Shown here: positions 1 to 7,743 of the stretch, one piece after another | Position numbering within the stretch: position 1 is the first letter of the stretch | Layout of the letters: each line of letters begins with the position of its first letter | Assembly: GCA_934373455.1 (NCBI GenBank) | Contig: CAKRON010000031.1 | Coordinates: forward strand, 1-22,980 | Origin: an uncultured Marvinbryantia sp. | Lineage (GTDB): Bacteria; Bacillota; Clostridia; Lachnospirales; Lachnospiraceae | Reading direction: 5' to 3' | DNA length: 22,980 nucleotides | Notes under the pieces: model-generated | Told to the model about the DNA's origin: nothing | Seen by the model: only the letters and a program-made list of their open reading frames with translations | Database searches by the model: none | Program-made: the position numbers and the translations under genes

Positions 1-481
1 CCTGATCCCATGGCGTACTCTCTTCTCCCGACTCCATTCTGGAAAGATGTGCTTCCGGGTGCTTTCGGATCAGATAATTCTGCACCAGTTCCTGCAAAAA
101 ATGCATGGCTCCGGTACCATCTGTCAATGCATGGTAAACTTCAAAATTAATCCGATTCTTATAGTAAGTTACCTCAAAAAGCAGCGTCTTTTTATCCGGA
201 ATATAAAGCCTGCTGCATGGTGGCTTTTCTTCTTCTTTTACCAAAGGCCTGATATCTCTGCGCTCCAGATAAAACCAGAACAATCCTTTTCGCAGAACTG
301 CCTGAAACAGCGGGTATGTCTCCATTGTTTGATCCAAAGCTTTCTGTAAAATCTCCGGTACAACCATCTCTTTTAATTCACAATAAAATCGGAATACTCT
401 GGTATCATTTTTTCCTGTCACCAGTGGAAAAGCCAGCGCTGCATTATCCAGTTTTCTCCATTTTGAATAACCTGTATCCAT
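1..481 (-). CDS. Condensation-domain / alcohol acetyltransferase-like protein, N-terminal part (runs off the window)
   Basis: Open reading frame that starts at an ATG and stays open for 160 codons to the left edge, so the C-terminus is missing. The protein starts MDTGYSKWRKLDNAALAFPL and contains HALTDGTGA at about residues 122-130. This fits the HxxxDG active-site motif of the condensation / acyl-CoA-dependent acyltransferase superfamily, which includes the alcohol acetyltransferases. The His would act as general base in acyl transfer. The start codon overlaps the stop of the upstream hydrolase gene as TAATG, and a GAAGGGAAG ribosome binding site lies about 9 bases before it, so the two genes are probably translationally coupled. 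Substrate unknown. The superfamily call is fairly secure from the motif and N-terminal context; the specific acetyltransferase label is less so. Confidence 0.7.
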   Translation of the reverse strand, partial: MDTGYSKWRKLDNAALAFPLVTGKNDTRVFRFYCELKEMVVPEILQKALDQTMETYPLFQAVLRKGLFWFYLERRDIRPLVKEEEKPPCSRLYIPDKKTLLFEVTYYKNRINFEVYHALTDGTGAMHFLQELVQNYLIRKHPEAHLSRMESGEESTPWDQ

Positions 482-1422
482 TATTTTTCGCTTCCCTTCA
501 AAAATGCATTCATATACGCAAAACTCTCTTGCACATGTAAAAAACGAATTCCCAATGCAAAGAAACCATGAAAAGCACCTTCAATTCGATGAAGTTCCAC
601 TTCATTACCTGCCTTTTTTAGCTTCTTCGCATAGTCCTCTCCTTCGTCTCGTAAAGGATCAAATTCTGCTGTCAGTATTAAGGTTCTCGGAAGATGTGTA
701 AATTCTTTTGCCATAAGCGGCGCAAAATATGGATTCTGCCGATCCTTGGGACTACTTTCATACAATTTCAGATAATCTTCCATCTTCACAGATGTCAGCA
801 GATAATCTGTCCCATTTTCCCTTACCGAAGGATACGGTGATGCATCGGTATAACAATTATTCAACGCCGGATAAATAAGTATCTGCCGTTTTGGCATAAA
901 ATCTCCTGTATCCCGCGCCTTCAGACACACTGCCGCGGTAAGATTACCACCTGCTGAATCCCCCATAATCGTAATCTGATCCGGATGAATCTTCAACAGG
1001 CTGCGATTGGTATACAATGCTTTTGCAGCCGCATAGCAGTCTTCAAAAGCAATCGGAAAACGATATTCCGGTGCCAGGCGATATTCCACGGATGCCACAA
1101 TACATCCGGTAGCCTGTGCCATTCTGGCACAAACCCTGTTATAAGTTTCCACACTTTCTGTCACCCAGCCGCCTCCATGAAAAAAAAGCAGCACAGAAAG
1201 ATGGCTTCTTGCATCCGGCTCTAGCTTCATATCCTCCTCTGTCGGAAAATATAATCTGACCGGTACTTCATAATCCCCATTATAGATCTTCGTGTCCAGC
1301 TTCTTCAGAAAAATCCTCATAGCATCCAGTTTTTTCAGATCTGCCAGGCGTCTGGAAGACTCTACATCAATATTTCCATAAGATAAGGCATGCAATAAAG
1401 CACGCATAGTTTTTGAAATCAA
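481..1422 (-). CDS. Alpha/beta hydrolase, hormone-sensitive-lipase (acetyl esterase) family
   Basis: 313-residue cytosolic esterase. It has the oxyanion-hole motif HGGGW (82-86), nucleophile elbow GDSAGG (154-159, Ser156), acid residue Asp255 in FDPLRDEG, and the catalytic His285 in AFHGFF. This is the standard HSL/family IV layout, and these enzymes cleave carboxylic esters of short or medium acyl chains. No signal peptide. The chosen start is TTG at 1422, because AAGAGG (1431-1436) sits 8 bases before it; the first ATG (1407, residue 6) would be 23 bases away. It is followed with a TAATG overlap by the acyltransferase-like gene. An esterase paired with an acyltransferase suggests linked ester synthesis and hydrolysis, but the substrate cannot be read from sequence. 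Family call secure. Confidence 0.9.
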   Translation of the reverse strand: MISKTMRALLHALSYGNIDVESSRRLADLKKLDAMRIFLKKLDTKIYNGDYEVPVRLYFPTEEDMKLEPDARSHLSVLLFFHGGGWVTESVETYNRVCARMAQATGCIVASVEYRLAPEYRFPIAFEDCYAAAKALYTNRSLLKIHPDQITIMGDSAGGNLTAAVCLKARDTGDFMPKRQILIYPALNNCYTDASPYPSVRENGTDYLLTSVKMEDYLKLYESSPKDRQNPYFAPLMAKEFTHLPRTLILTAEFDPLRDEGEDYAKKLKKAGNEVELHRIEGAFHGFFALGIRFLHVQESFAYMNAFLKGSEK

Positions 1423-1455
1423 TTACCCAACCTCTTCTTTCAAGACTTGCTTTTC

Positions 1456-1484
1456 ACTATATCATATCTCTCTCTTCTTGCCAA
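1456..1484 (-). promoter_or_regulatory. Sigma-A-type promoter for the hydrolase operon
   Basis: On the minus strand, TTGGCA (1479-1484), 17-base spacer, TATAGT (1456-1461). Each hexamer has one mismatch to consensus. The expected start point near 1449 gives a short leader with the AAGAGG ribosome binding site. Its -35 overlaps the -35 of the divergent yitT-family promoter. Confidence 0.65.
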
Positions 1485-1506
1485 TGAGAATGTTCCCTTA
1501 TATAAT
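1478..1506 (+). promoter_or_regulatory. Sigma-A-type promoter for the YitT-family gene
   Basis: TTGCCA (1478-1483), exactly 17 bases, then a perfect TATAAT (1501-1506). The predicted start is near 1513, leaving a leader of about 38 bases with AAGGAG at about 1538-1543 before the ATG. A second TATAAT at 1512-1517 has no fitting -35. The -35 shares six of seven bases with the divergent hydrolase promoter. Confidence 0.7.
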
Positions 1507-1550
1507 AATCTTATAATACTAGGTTTTCACTATTTACAAGGAGTACTGAT

Positions 1551-2426
1551 ATGGATAAGAAAAACAAAATAGCGTTCACACAATCTAAAATTATAAACGA
1601 ATATATTCTGATTACCATTGCTGTTTTCATCATGGATATCGGAATCTACCTATTCAAATTTCCTAATAATTTTTCCTTTGGCGGCGTATCTGGTATGGCA
1701 GTTGTTATCTGCAAATTTATTCCATTTACTGCTGCACAGATAAATCTGTTTATCAACTTCATCTTATTGATACTGGGATTTGCTGTTCTTGGAAAAAACT
1801 TCGGCACAAAAACGGCATATGTGACAATCCTGTCTTCCATTTTGCTGAATGTTTTTGAAAAAGTATTTCCGATGTCCCATCCTCTTACCGATGAAATTAT
1901 GTTGGAACTATGTTTTGCTATTATTCTCCCGGCTATCGCTGCTGCATTACTGTTTTTTGAAAATGCCTCCGGTGGCGGCACGGATATTATCGCTATGATT
2001 ATTAAGAAATACTCTACCATGAATATCTCCACTGCTCTGTTATTTACCGATCTCATCGTAGTGATTATTTCATTTTTAATTTTTGATATACTGACAGGAC
2101 TATGTTCCATTCTGGGACTTCTTGCCAAAACATTATTGATTGACAAAGCGATTGAACGTATGAAATTAAATAAGTTCTTTACCATCGTATCCAATAACCC
2201 TCAGCCAATCTGTGATTTTATCACAGGCCAACTGGATCATAGCGCTACCATCTATAAAGCAACCGGTGCCTACTCTCATCAGGACCGCACCATTATTCTG
2301 ACGGTAGTGGACGTGAAACAAGCCATCCTGCTTCAAAGATTCCTCCACAAAACGGAACCGACAGCTTTTACAGCCATTACCAAAAGCAGTGAAATTGTAG
2401 GAAAAGGATTTATGAATTATATTTAG
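1551..2426 (+). CDS. YitT family membrane protein (DUF161 + DUF2179)
   Basis: 291-residue integral membrane protein, the only plus-strand gene in the window. The N-terminal two thirds (about 18-195) has several hydrophobic segments, with family-typical glycine motifs FSFGGVSGMA (41-50) and ASGGGTDIIA (139-148). The C-terminal about 80 residues form the soluble DUF2179 domain with the YSHQDRTIIL stretch (241-250). This is the usual architecture and length of YitT/YpjC/YqfU proteins in Bacillota. Their transport substrate or role is not established. It has its own promoter and an AAGGAG site about 7 bases before the ATG, and ends before a hairpin terminator shared with the convergent gene. Family call secure, function open. 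Confidence 0.9.
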   Translation: MDKKNKIAFTQSKIINEYILITIAVFIMDIGIYLFKFPNNFSFGGVSGMAVVICKFIPFTAAQINLFINFILLILGFAVLGKNFGTKTAYVTILSSILLNVFEKVFPMSHPLTDEIMLELCFAIILPAIAAALLFFENASGGGTDIIAMIIKKYSTMNISTALLFTDLIVVIISFLIFDILTGLCSILGLLAKTLLIDKAIERMKLNKFFTIVSNNPQPICDFITGQLDHSATIYKATGAYSHQDRTIILTVVDVKQAILLQRFLHKTEPTAFTAITKSSEIVGKGFMNYI

Positions 2427-2440
2427 TAATCATTGTATAG

Positions 2441-2479
2441 AAAAAGGCAGCGATTTCATCATTCCATGAAATTGCTGCC
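2441..2479 (-). terminator. Rho-independent terminator closing the polyamine operon; probably bidirectional
   Basis: GGCAGCGATTTCAT (2446-2459) pairs with ATGAAATTGCTGCC (2466-2479) around a 6-base loop, with one mismatch that becomes a G-U wobble on one strand. On the minus strand the hairpin is followed by TTTTT (2441-2445), 7 bases after the stop of the cytidylate-kinase-like gene. On the plus strand it begins 20 bases after the YitT-family stop but has only a weak T-rich tail. Confidence 0.8.
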
Positions 2480-2486
2480 TGATATT

Positions 2487-3092
2487 CTATTCTTCTATTT
2501 CGGAAGCTGCTTCTACAATCAATTTCACACAAAGATCGTATCCCAGCTTTCCACTATCCAGAGTCATATCATAATTGTGGCTGTCGCCCCATTTCTGTCC
2601 GGTATAGTGATTGTAATACTTATGTCTGGCATTGTCTCTCTTTGCCAGCATTTTTTGAATCTCCGTCGCATTCTTGGTGCCAGTCAGTTCAGTCACACGC
2701 ACACCTCTGTGAAGTTCGTCTGCGTGAATAAATATATCCAGTGTCTCTATCCCAGCTTCCTTTAAAATCACATCTGCGCAGCGTCCCAAAATAACACATG
2801 GACCCTGCTGAGCCATTTTGATGATAATTGCTTTCTGAATCTCATGAATCGCATCCTGAGAGTCATTGAAATAAGAACTGGATATCGAACTGATCTTTTT
2901 CCAGATATCATCTGTGGTAGAACGGTCTTCCTCTTCTTTTTCAATTAATTTCTTTTCGAATCCGCTTTCTTCTGCCGTTGCACGGACAATATCACGATCA
3001 TAAAATGGAATTCCCAGTGCCTCGGCTACTTTTGTTCCTATAGAATGTCCTCCTGCTCCGTATTCACGGCTGATAGTGATTACTTTATTCAT
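2487..3092 (-). CDS. Cytidylate kinase-like protein (Cytidylate_kin2 family)
   Basis: 201 residues. It starts MNKVITISREYGAGGHSIG and continues with ALGIPFYDRDIV (25-36), the hallmark of the cytidylate-kinase-like P-loop family in Clostridia. Its glycine-rich loop, REYGAGGHSIG, replaces the GxxxxGK(S/T) Walker A of true Cmk, so nucleoside monophosphate kinase activity is uncertain. A later segment, CVILGRCADVIL, is also typical of the family. The ribosome binding site AAGGGAGGT precedes the ATG. It lies 17 bases after the Lon-like ATPase gene and just before the terminator, so it is probably the last gene of the polyamine operon. Family call secure; substrate and link to polyamines unknown. 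Confidence 0.85.
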   Translation of the reverse strand: MNKVITISREYGAGGHSIGTKVAEALGIPFYDRDIVRATAEESGFEKKLIEKEEEDRSTTDDIWKKISSISSSYFNDSQDAIHEIQKAIIIKMAQQGPCVILGRCADVILKEAGIETLDIFIHADELHRGVRVTELTGTKNATEIQKMLAKRDNARHKYYNHYTGQKWGDSHNYDMTLDSGKLGYDLCVKLIVEAASEIEE

Positions 3093-3109
3093 TGAAAATA
3101 CCTCCCTTT

Positions 3110-4594
3110 TTAATCCAGCAGTTCATTGACCATTTTCTCATCAAATACAACCTGTGGAACGTGATCTACCTCAATCTTATATAATGCATTTGCTGCGATA
3201 TGCTCTGCTGCCTGTTCCAGATCACGAATACCAGATGTGTTGCGATAACGCTCCATAACGGCATCCAGTGCCTCTTCCGTCACAATACATTCTTCTGCTT
3301 TCAAACTCATACGTCTTAATACTTTTGGCAATGCAAATTTAGAAAAAATTACTTTCTTTTCTTCCATCGTATAATCCGGTATCTCAATAACCGCAAAGCG
3401 TGACATCAACGGTGCACTGATCTGATCCTTTTCATTGGCTGTGGCAATCGGATAAACTCCTACTGTCGGAATCATACATTCCATATAGTTATCCGTAAAT
3501 CCTAAATTATCCAGGAGCGTCAGCAGTACATCTGCCGGGTTTCCATTTCCTTTTCCTGAATTTGCTTTGTCCAGCTCATTGATGATAAATACCAGATTTG
3601 ATGCTCCTGCCATAGAAAATGCATCCATAATAATGCCTGGTTTGGCATTCGCGTAGATTCTGGAACTTCCTGTCAGCTGCTCCGGATCATTAATCGAACT
3701 CATATCCAATGTCGTCCATGGCAGTTTTAAAATTCTGGCAACTGCATAAGCGATCTGGGATTTCCCGGTGCCTGCCGGTCCTATAAGCAAAAGTCCATAT
3801 GCCGGAAGGGTATGCGTTCGATTGATCTGGATAATGGTCTCCATAATACGCTGCTTTACCCGTTCCATTCCATATAATTCTTCGTCCAAAATTCTTCTTG
3901 CTTCCTGTGGATCAATTGCTTCAAAATAATTGTTCTTCCACTGGATATTCATCATAATCGAAAGTGCTCTCTGAGCATGTCTTCGCTCTTCCTGAGATAC
4001 TTCATGGGATCTGGCTACCGCGAGATTTCTTCTTGCCCAGAGACGGATATTATCCGGCATCGTTCTGCCGGCACAGGTCATAAAATCCGTGATGCTCTGA
4101 ATACTGGTCAGTTTCATCTCATCCCCGTCTTCTTCCTGTTCCTCTTCTTCAACATCTTCTTCCGGTGCACTGCTGGCGAGAAGACGTTCAATCATAAACT
4201 GAAGAAATCCATCCTCAGCAGACAGCTTTGTTCCTCCTCCGAAAGCAATCTCACGAATCTTATAAACTGCATATCCTTCATCCAGGTTTGCCCCTGAAAG
4301 ACGTACATTAATGTGATTTTCTCCAAGCCAGCGCAGAAGGCTGACAAATCTTGCATCGATTTTCAGGATATCACTCTGAATTGTTTCATCATCTTCTTTA
4401 AATTCAAATGCTGTTCTCTTTGTCGGATTCAGAAAAATACCACAAGAATGGTGCTTCCATTTCTTTTGGCTGTTATCCAGAATCATAATCGGCTGCTCTG
4501 CCGTCGGTTCTGAATTGCTTGAATAAAATACTTCATACGTACATTCTGTGATCTTTTCTCTTTCTGATGCACCGCTAAAATCAAATACTGGCAT
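3110..4594 (-). CDS. Lon-type AAA+ ATPase lacking the protease domain
   Basis: 494 residues. Residues 1 to about 140 resemble no domain I know. A very acidic linker follows (145-159). Residues 225-480 match the Lon ATPase module in order: LDEELYGMERVKQRI (236-250, compare LDxxHYGLxxVKxRI in Lon), Walker A GPAGTGKS (272-279), Walker-B-like VFIINE (335-340), PADVLLTLLD (353-362), ATANEKD (384-390), arginine finger Arg399 in PLMSRF, and sensor-2 region GIRDLEQA (455-462). The protein stops where the Ser/Lys protease domain of Lon would begin, so it should remodel rather than degrade targets. The Walker B Asp is Asn339, with the catalytic Glu340 kept; the codon is plainly AAT. It is 18 bases downstream of potD and 17 upstream of the kinase-like gene, so probably co-transcribed. 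No target is evident. The Lon relation is strong by motif order. Confidence 0.8.
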   Translation of the reverse strand: MPVFDFSGASEREKITECTYEVFYSSNSEPTAEQPIMILDNSQKKWKHHSCGIFLNPTKRTAFEFKEDDETIQSDILKIDARFVSLLRWLGENHINVRLSGANLDEGYAVYKIREIAFGGGTKLSAEDGFLQFMIERLLASSAPEEDVEEEEQEEDGDEMKLTSIQSITDFMTCAGRTMPDNIRLWARRNLAVARSHEVSQEERRHAQRALSIMMNIQWKNNYFEAIDPQEARRILDEELYGMERVKQRIMETIIQINRTHTLPAYGLLLIGPAGTGKSQIAYAVARILKLPWTTLDMSSINDPEQLTGSSRIYANAKPGIIMDAFSMAGASNLVFIINELDKANSGKGNGNPADVLLTLLDNLGFTDNYMECMIPTVGVYPIATANEKDQISAPLMSRFAVIEIPDYTMEEKKVIFSKFALPKVLRRMSLKAEECIVTEEALDAVMERYRNTSGIRDLEQAAEHIAANALYKIEVDHVPQVVFDEKMVNELLD

Positions 4595-4612
4595 ATTTAC
4601 TTTCCTCTTTTT

Positions 4613-6145
4613 TTAAGTCTGTGAATGTTTTTTCTTTAAATTTCTGCCAAAACATATCAGTATTACTATAACAAGAATGACTGTAATTGTCCATATCCAG
4701 GTCGGCACATCATTAATATTAAAACATCTTACACTGACCCACATCTGATTGATTGCCTGATTCTGTGACTCGTCAAAATAAATCATAATCGAAGATCTTG
4801 ACATGGCATCTGCATCTGGATACTGAGCATATAACTGTCTTTTGACCTGTTCTGCCGGTGCATGGATGATATACTCTTCACTGTTTGGATCTTCACTGAA
4901 AAAGTAAGCAAGATCATAATCTACCGTGTCTTCTTCATCATCCTCTGCCCCATAATTCCAGTCCGCATATTCAAATATTCTCGGATCATCTCCACCGGAA
5001 ATAACAGAAGTATAACCTATATAATACATATTACGGACTGCATTGTCTGGTCTGGAATTGAAATTAATAAACGCTTCTGCCGCCTGCTGTTTTTCTTTAT
5101 CTTCACCGATGCCGTTCTTCAGCATTACCCATCCGTCAAAATAAATATTAGTAGATTCCTCCGGTACTGCAAAGTTCAGCGTAAAGTCATCCTCATCTGC
5201 CTGATCCATCGTATAGACTGCATCTCCCGACCACTGATAATTGGCGACTACTTTTCCGGTAATCATATCCGCTTTTCCTGAATCTGTTTCAAAAGAATAG
5301 GCATTGTTTTTCACATCCTGAAGATAATCCTGAACTGCTGCAATCATCTCCGGTGACGTATCATTCATCACTTCCACCAGTTTCTGGCTATAATCCGGAT
5401 CATTTCTAAAACTGTCTGAAGTCAAAAGATCAGATTTTAATGCTCCCACTGCCGCAAAATAAGAATCACGGACATTATCTTTTATCGTCACCTGACGTTT
5501 ATATTGAGCATCATCCAAAATTTTCCAGCTTTTTGCATCTTCTTCACTGACCACCTCCGGATTATAGACAATACCTGTCAGTCCCCACATATAACCAGCT
5601 GCATACTTTCCCCAGGATTCTCCGTTGATTTCATTTGTCTCAAAAATATTTCGAATATATGGAGAAACGCCTTTGCTGTAATAATTATTTTCATCTGTCA
5701 CATCAAAAAAATGTTCAGACAACGGAACCAGCTTATCTTCAGCCATCAGTTTCATAATCATATATTCAGACGGACAAACCACATCATATACATCTCCGAG
5801 GGTCAGCATATTATAAAGATCTTCATTGGTTCCAAATGTGGAATACTCCACATTAACTTTCACACCGTAGGTCTCATAATACCATTCTTCGAAATCTTCC
5901 ACCATGGAATTCTCTCCAATGATATCTCCACTTTCCAGGTCAATGGTTTCTTCTTCATCCCATCCCCCCAGATCAATATATTCTTCCCAGTTGCATACAC
6001 GCAGTGTCACTTCTTTTGCAGGTTCTGTCTTTTCTTCTGCAAAAACTTTATTTCCTGACCAGAACAGAGATGGACCATGAGATACTGCCAGCACTGCTGC
6101 CGCCAGTGTCATACAAATTCTGATTTTATTTTTCATATTACGCAT
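4613..6145 (-). CDS. potD: Spermidine/putrescine ABC transporter substrate-binding protein (PotD), membrane-anchored form
   Basis: 510 residues, well above the roughly 350 usual for PotD. An N-terminal signal sequence has a hydrophobic core at about 12-25 and a likely cleavage after VFA (34-36). The binding domain begins at about 45 with LRVCNWEEYID, the PotD/PotF start motif, and contains YEVxYSTFGTNE-like and DVYDVVCPSEYM segments. No lipobox cysteine follows the signal. A C-terminal hydrophobic helix (about 482-500) followed by NLKKK implies a membrane anchor with a cytosolic tail. Acidic insertions near the N-terminus (about 61-82) and at 425-445 add length. It binds polyamine outside the cell and delivers it to PotBC. 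It overlaps potC by 8 bases. An alternative start at ATG 6136 (residue 4) is better spaced from AAAGGGTGG. Confidence 0.88.
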   Translation of the reverse strand: MRNMKNKIRICMTLAAAVLAVSHGPSLFWSGNKVFAEEKTEPAKEVTLRVCNWEEYIDLGGWDEEETIDLESGDIIGENSMVEDFEEWYYETYGVKVNVEYSTFGTNEDLYNMLTLGDVYDVVCPSEYMIMKLMAEDKLVPLSEHFFDVTDENNYYSKGVSPYIRNIFETNEINGESWGKYAAGYMWGLTGIVYNPEVVSEEDAKSWKILDDAQYKRQVTIKDNVRDSYFAAVGALKSDLLTSDSFRNDPDYSQKLVEVMNDTSPEMIAAVQDYLQDVKNNAYSFETDSGKADMITGKVVANYQWSGDAVYTMDQADEDDFTLNFAVPEESTNIYFDGWVMLKNGIGEDKEKQQAAEAFINFNSRPDNAVRNMYYIGYTSVISGGDDPRIFEYADWNYGAEDDEEDTVDYDLAYFFSEDPNSEEYIIHAPAEQVKRQLYAQYPDADAMSRSSIMIYFDESQNQAINQMWVSVRCFNINDVPTWIWTITVILVIVILICFGRNLKKKHSQT

Positions 6146-6938
6146 CCACCCTTTCTGATAATTTTTTTCTCGCCTGCAGATTCATTACTCCCACAATAAC
6201 CAGTACAATCAAAAAAATCACCGTAGATAATGCCCAGAGTGCAGTTTTAATTGTGGTCTGTGCTCCTTTTGTAGCATTTACCACATAAGTACTGATCGTA
6301 TCAAATGTCGCCGGTTTGGTGTAGGTAGCTACAAAGTAATCATCCAAAGACAAGGTAATCGCCAGAGCAAACCCTGAAATAATTCCAGGAAAAATCTGCG
6401 GAATAACAATCTTTGTCAGGGCAACAAATGGTGTGGCTCCAAGATCCAGTGCTGCTTCGTAAATACTTGGATCCATTTGCTTCATCTTCGGCATAACAGA
6501 TAAATATACAAAAGGTGCACATAAAATCACATGTCCTACAACAAGAGGCACAAAGCTGTCTTTGCTTACGCCAAACACTACCACTAATAAAATACATAAA
6601 GAAAACCCGGTCACAACATCTGCATTTACTACCGGAACCTGATTCATGGTAGAAATAGCCTTTGCCATTTTCTTTCTGGAATAAAATGCTCCGATTGCTC
6701 CCATCGTTCCAAGAATTGTTGCCAAAAACGCTGCACTGACCGCAAGAAGGAGTGTTCCTCCGATCATACCCAGAAGCTCTGGTGTGGTAAATAACGTCAC
6801 ATAATTATGAAGGGAAAAGCCCCGGATTGCTCCAATATTCGTAGCATCTGTAAAACTGTACACTGCCAGGATAAAAATCGGCAGGTAAAGGAATAACAGA
6901 ACGAAGACCAAAAATCCGCCTTTGATATACTTTCTCAT
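6138..6938 (-). CDS. potC: Spermidine/putrescine ABC transporter permease PotC
   Basis: 266-residue inner-membrane permease of the binding-protein-dependent transport family. It has six probable membrane spans and the EAA loop EAALDLGATPFVALTKIVIP (about 162-181), which docks on the ATPase PotA. Length and position after potB are standard for PotC. Its ATG overlaps the potB stop as TAATG, with GAGGAGGTG about 10 bases upstream inside potB. It overlaps potD by 8 bases, consistent with coupled translation of a stoichiometric complex. Confidence 0.92.
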   Translation of the reverse strand: MRKYIKGGFLVFVLLFLYLPIFILAVYSFTDATNIGAIRGFSLHNYVTLFTTPELLGMIGGTLLLAVSAAFLATILGTMGAIGAFYSRKKMAKAISTMNQVPVVNADVVTGFSLCILLVVVFGVSKDSFVPLVVGHVILCAPFVYLSVMPKMKQMDPSIYEAALDLGATPFVALTKIVIPQIFPGIISGFALAITLSLDDYFVATYTKPATFDTISTYVVNATKGAQTTIKTALWALSTVIFLIVLVIVGVMNLQARKKLSERVDA

Positions 6939-7732
6939 TATAACAGGGCACCTCCTCTTGTATTTTCTTCCTCAGAATTATTGGTAAGTAAGGTAAACAG
7001 ACAAATAATTCCAAGAAGAATCAGTGCAATCATAGAACCGCCATGCCAGTTGTATGCTGCAAAATAACTTCCAATCAGACTTCCCATGATATAGGTACTG
7101 TTGTACAACATATCCAGTACTACATAGTTGGTCATTGCCGGTAAAAATACCATTGATACACCACTTATGATTCCAGGTACCGATAACGGAAGTGTGATCT
7201 TCAAAAATGTTTCCAACTCATTTGCTCCCAGGTCCATGGCAGCTTCCCGAAGCGCCTTATCCAGACGGGATATGGTTGTATAAATCGGCAATATCATAAA
7301 TGGCAGGAAATCATACGTCATACCAATTACCGCATTTAAAAACGGATGCATTGCCAGATTTCCCTCTAATACCGTCAGTACTTCTTTTAATGCCGTAATT
7401 CGAAGGGAAAAATTGATCCACATAGGCATTATAAACAACATCAGGATGATCGATTTACTTTTCAGATTGCTAAATGCAAGAATATAAGCAATCGGATACG
7501 CCAGAAGCAGACACACTACCGTTGTCACAATAGCCAGTGCAAAACTATAGCAAAGCGTTCCCAATGTATTTGGATTGGTAAAAAATCCGGTCAGGTTGGC
7601 AATGGTAAACTGTCCCTGTCCGTCTGTAAATGCATAATAAAACAGTACAAGCAGCGGAGCAATCACAAATACAAGTAAAAACAATGCATATGGCACTCCG
7701 AGACTTTTTCTGGAAAATGAGAATTTACGCAT
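6938..7732 (-). CDS. potB: Spermidine/putrescine ABC transporter permease PotB
   Basis: 264 residues, six probable membrane spans, first at about 15-35. The EAA motif EAAMDLGANELETFLKITLP (about 168-187) matches the PotA-binding loop. PotB and PotC form the heterodimeric channel that moves spermidine or putrescine inward. The ATG is preceded by GGAGAGG. The gene begins 11 bases after potA and ends on a 1-base overlap with potC. The call rests on the motif, size and complete potABCD context. Confidence 0.92.
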   Translation of the reverse strand: MRKFSFSRKSLGVPYALFLLVFVIAPLLVLFYYAFTDGQGQFTIANLTGFFTNPNTLGTLCYSFALAIVTTVVCLLLAYPIAYILAFSNLKSKSIILMLFIMPMWINFSLRITALKEVLTVLEGNLAMHPFLNAVIGMTYDFLPFMILPIYTTISRLDKALREAAMDLGANELETFLKITLPLSVPGIISGVSMVFLPAMTNYVVLDMLYNSTYIMGSLIGSYFAAYNWHGGSMIALILLGIICLFTLLTNNSEEENTRGGALL

Positions 7733-7743
7733 ACTTCCTCTCC

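Noticed and set aside
1646..2194. 182-codon minus-strand open frame opposite the YitT-family gene
   Set aside because: The plus-strand gene has a promoter, ribosome binding site and family motifs; the antisense frame has none.
5504..6058. 184-codon plus-strand open frame opposite potD
   Set aside because: Antisense shadow; composition is Ile/Phe/His/Cys-rich as expected from reading a Clostridial gene backwards, no ribosome binding site, and potD on the other strand is clear.
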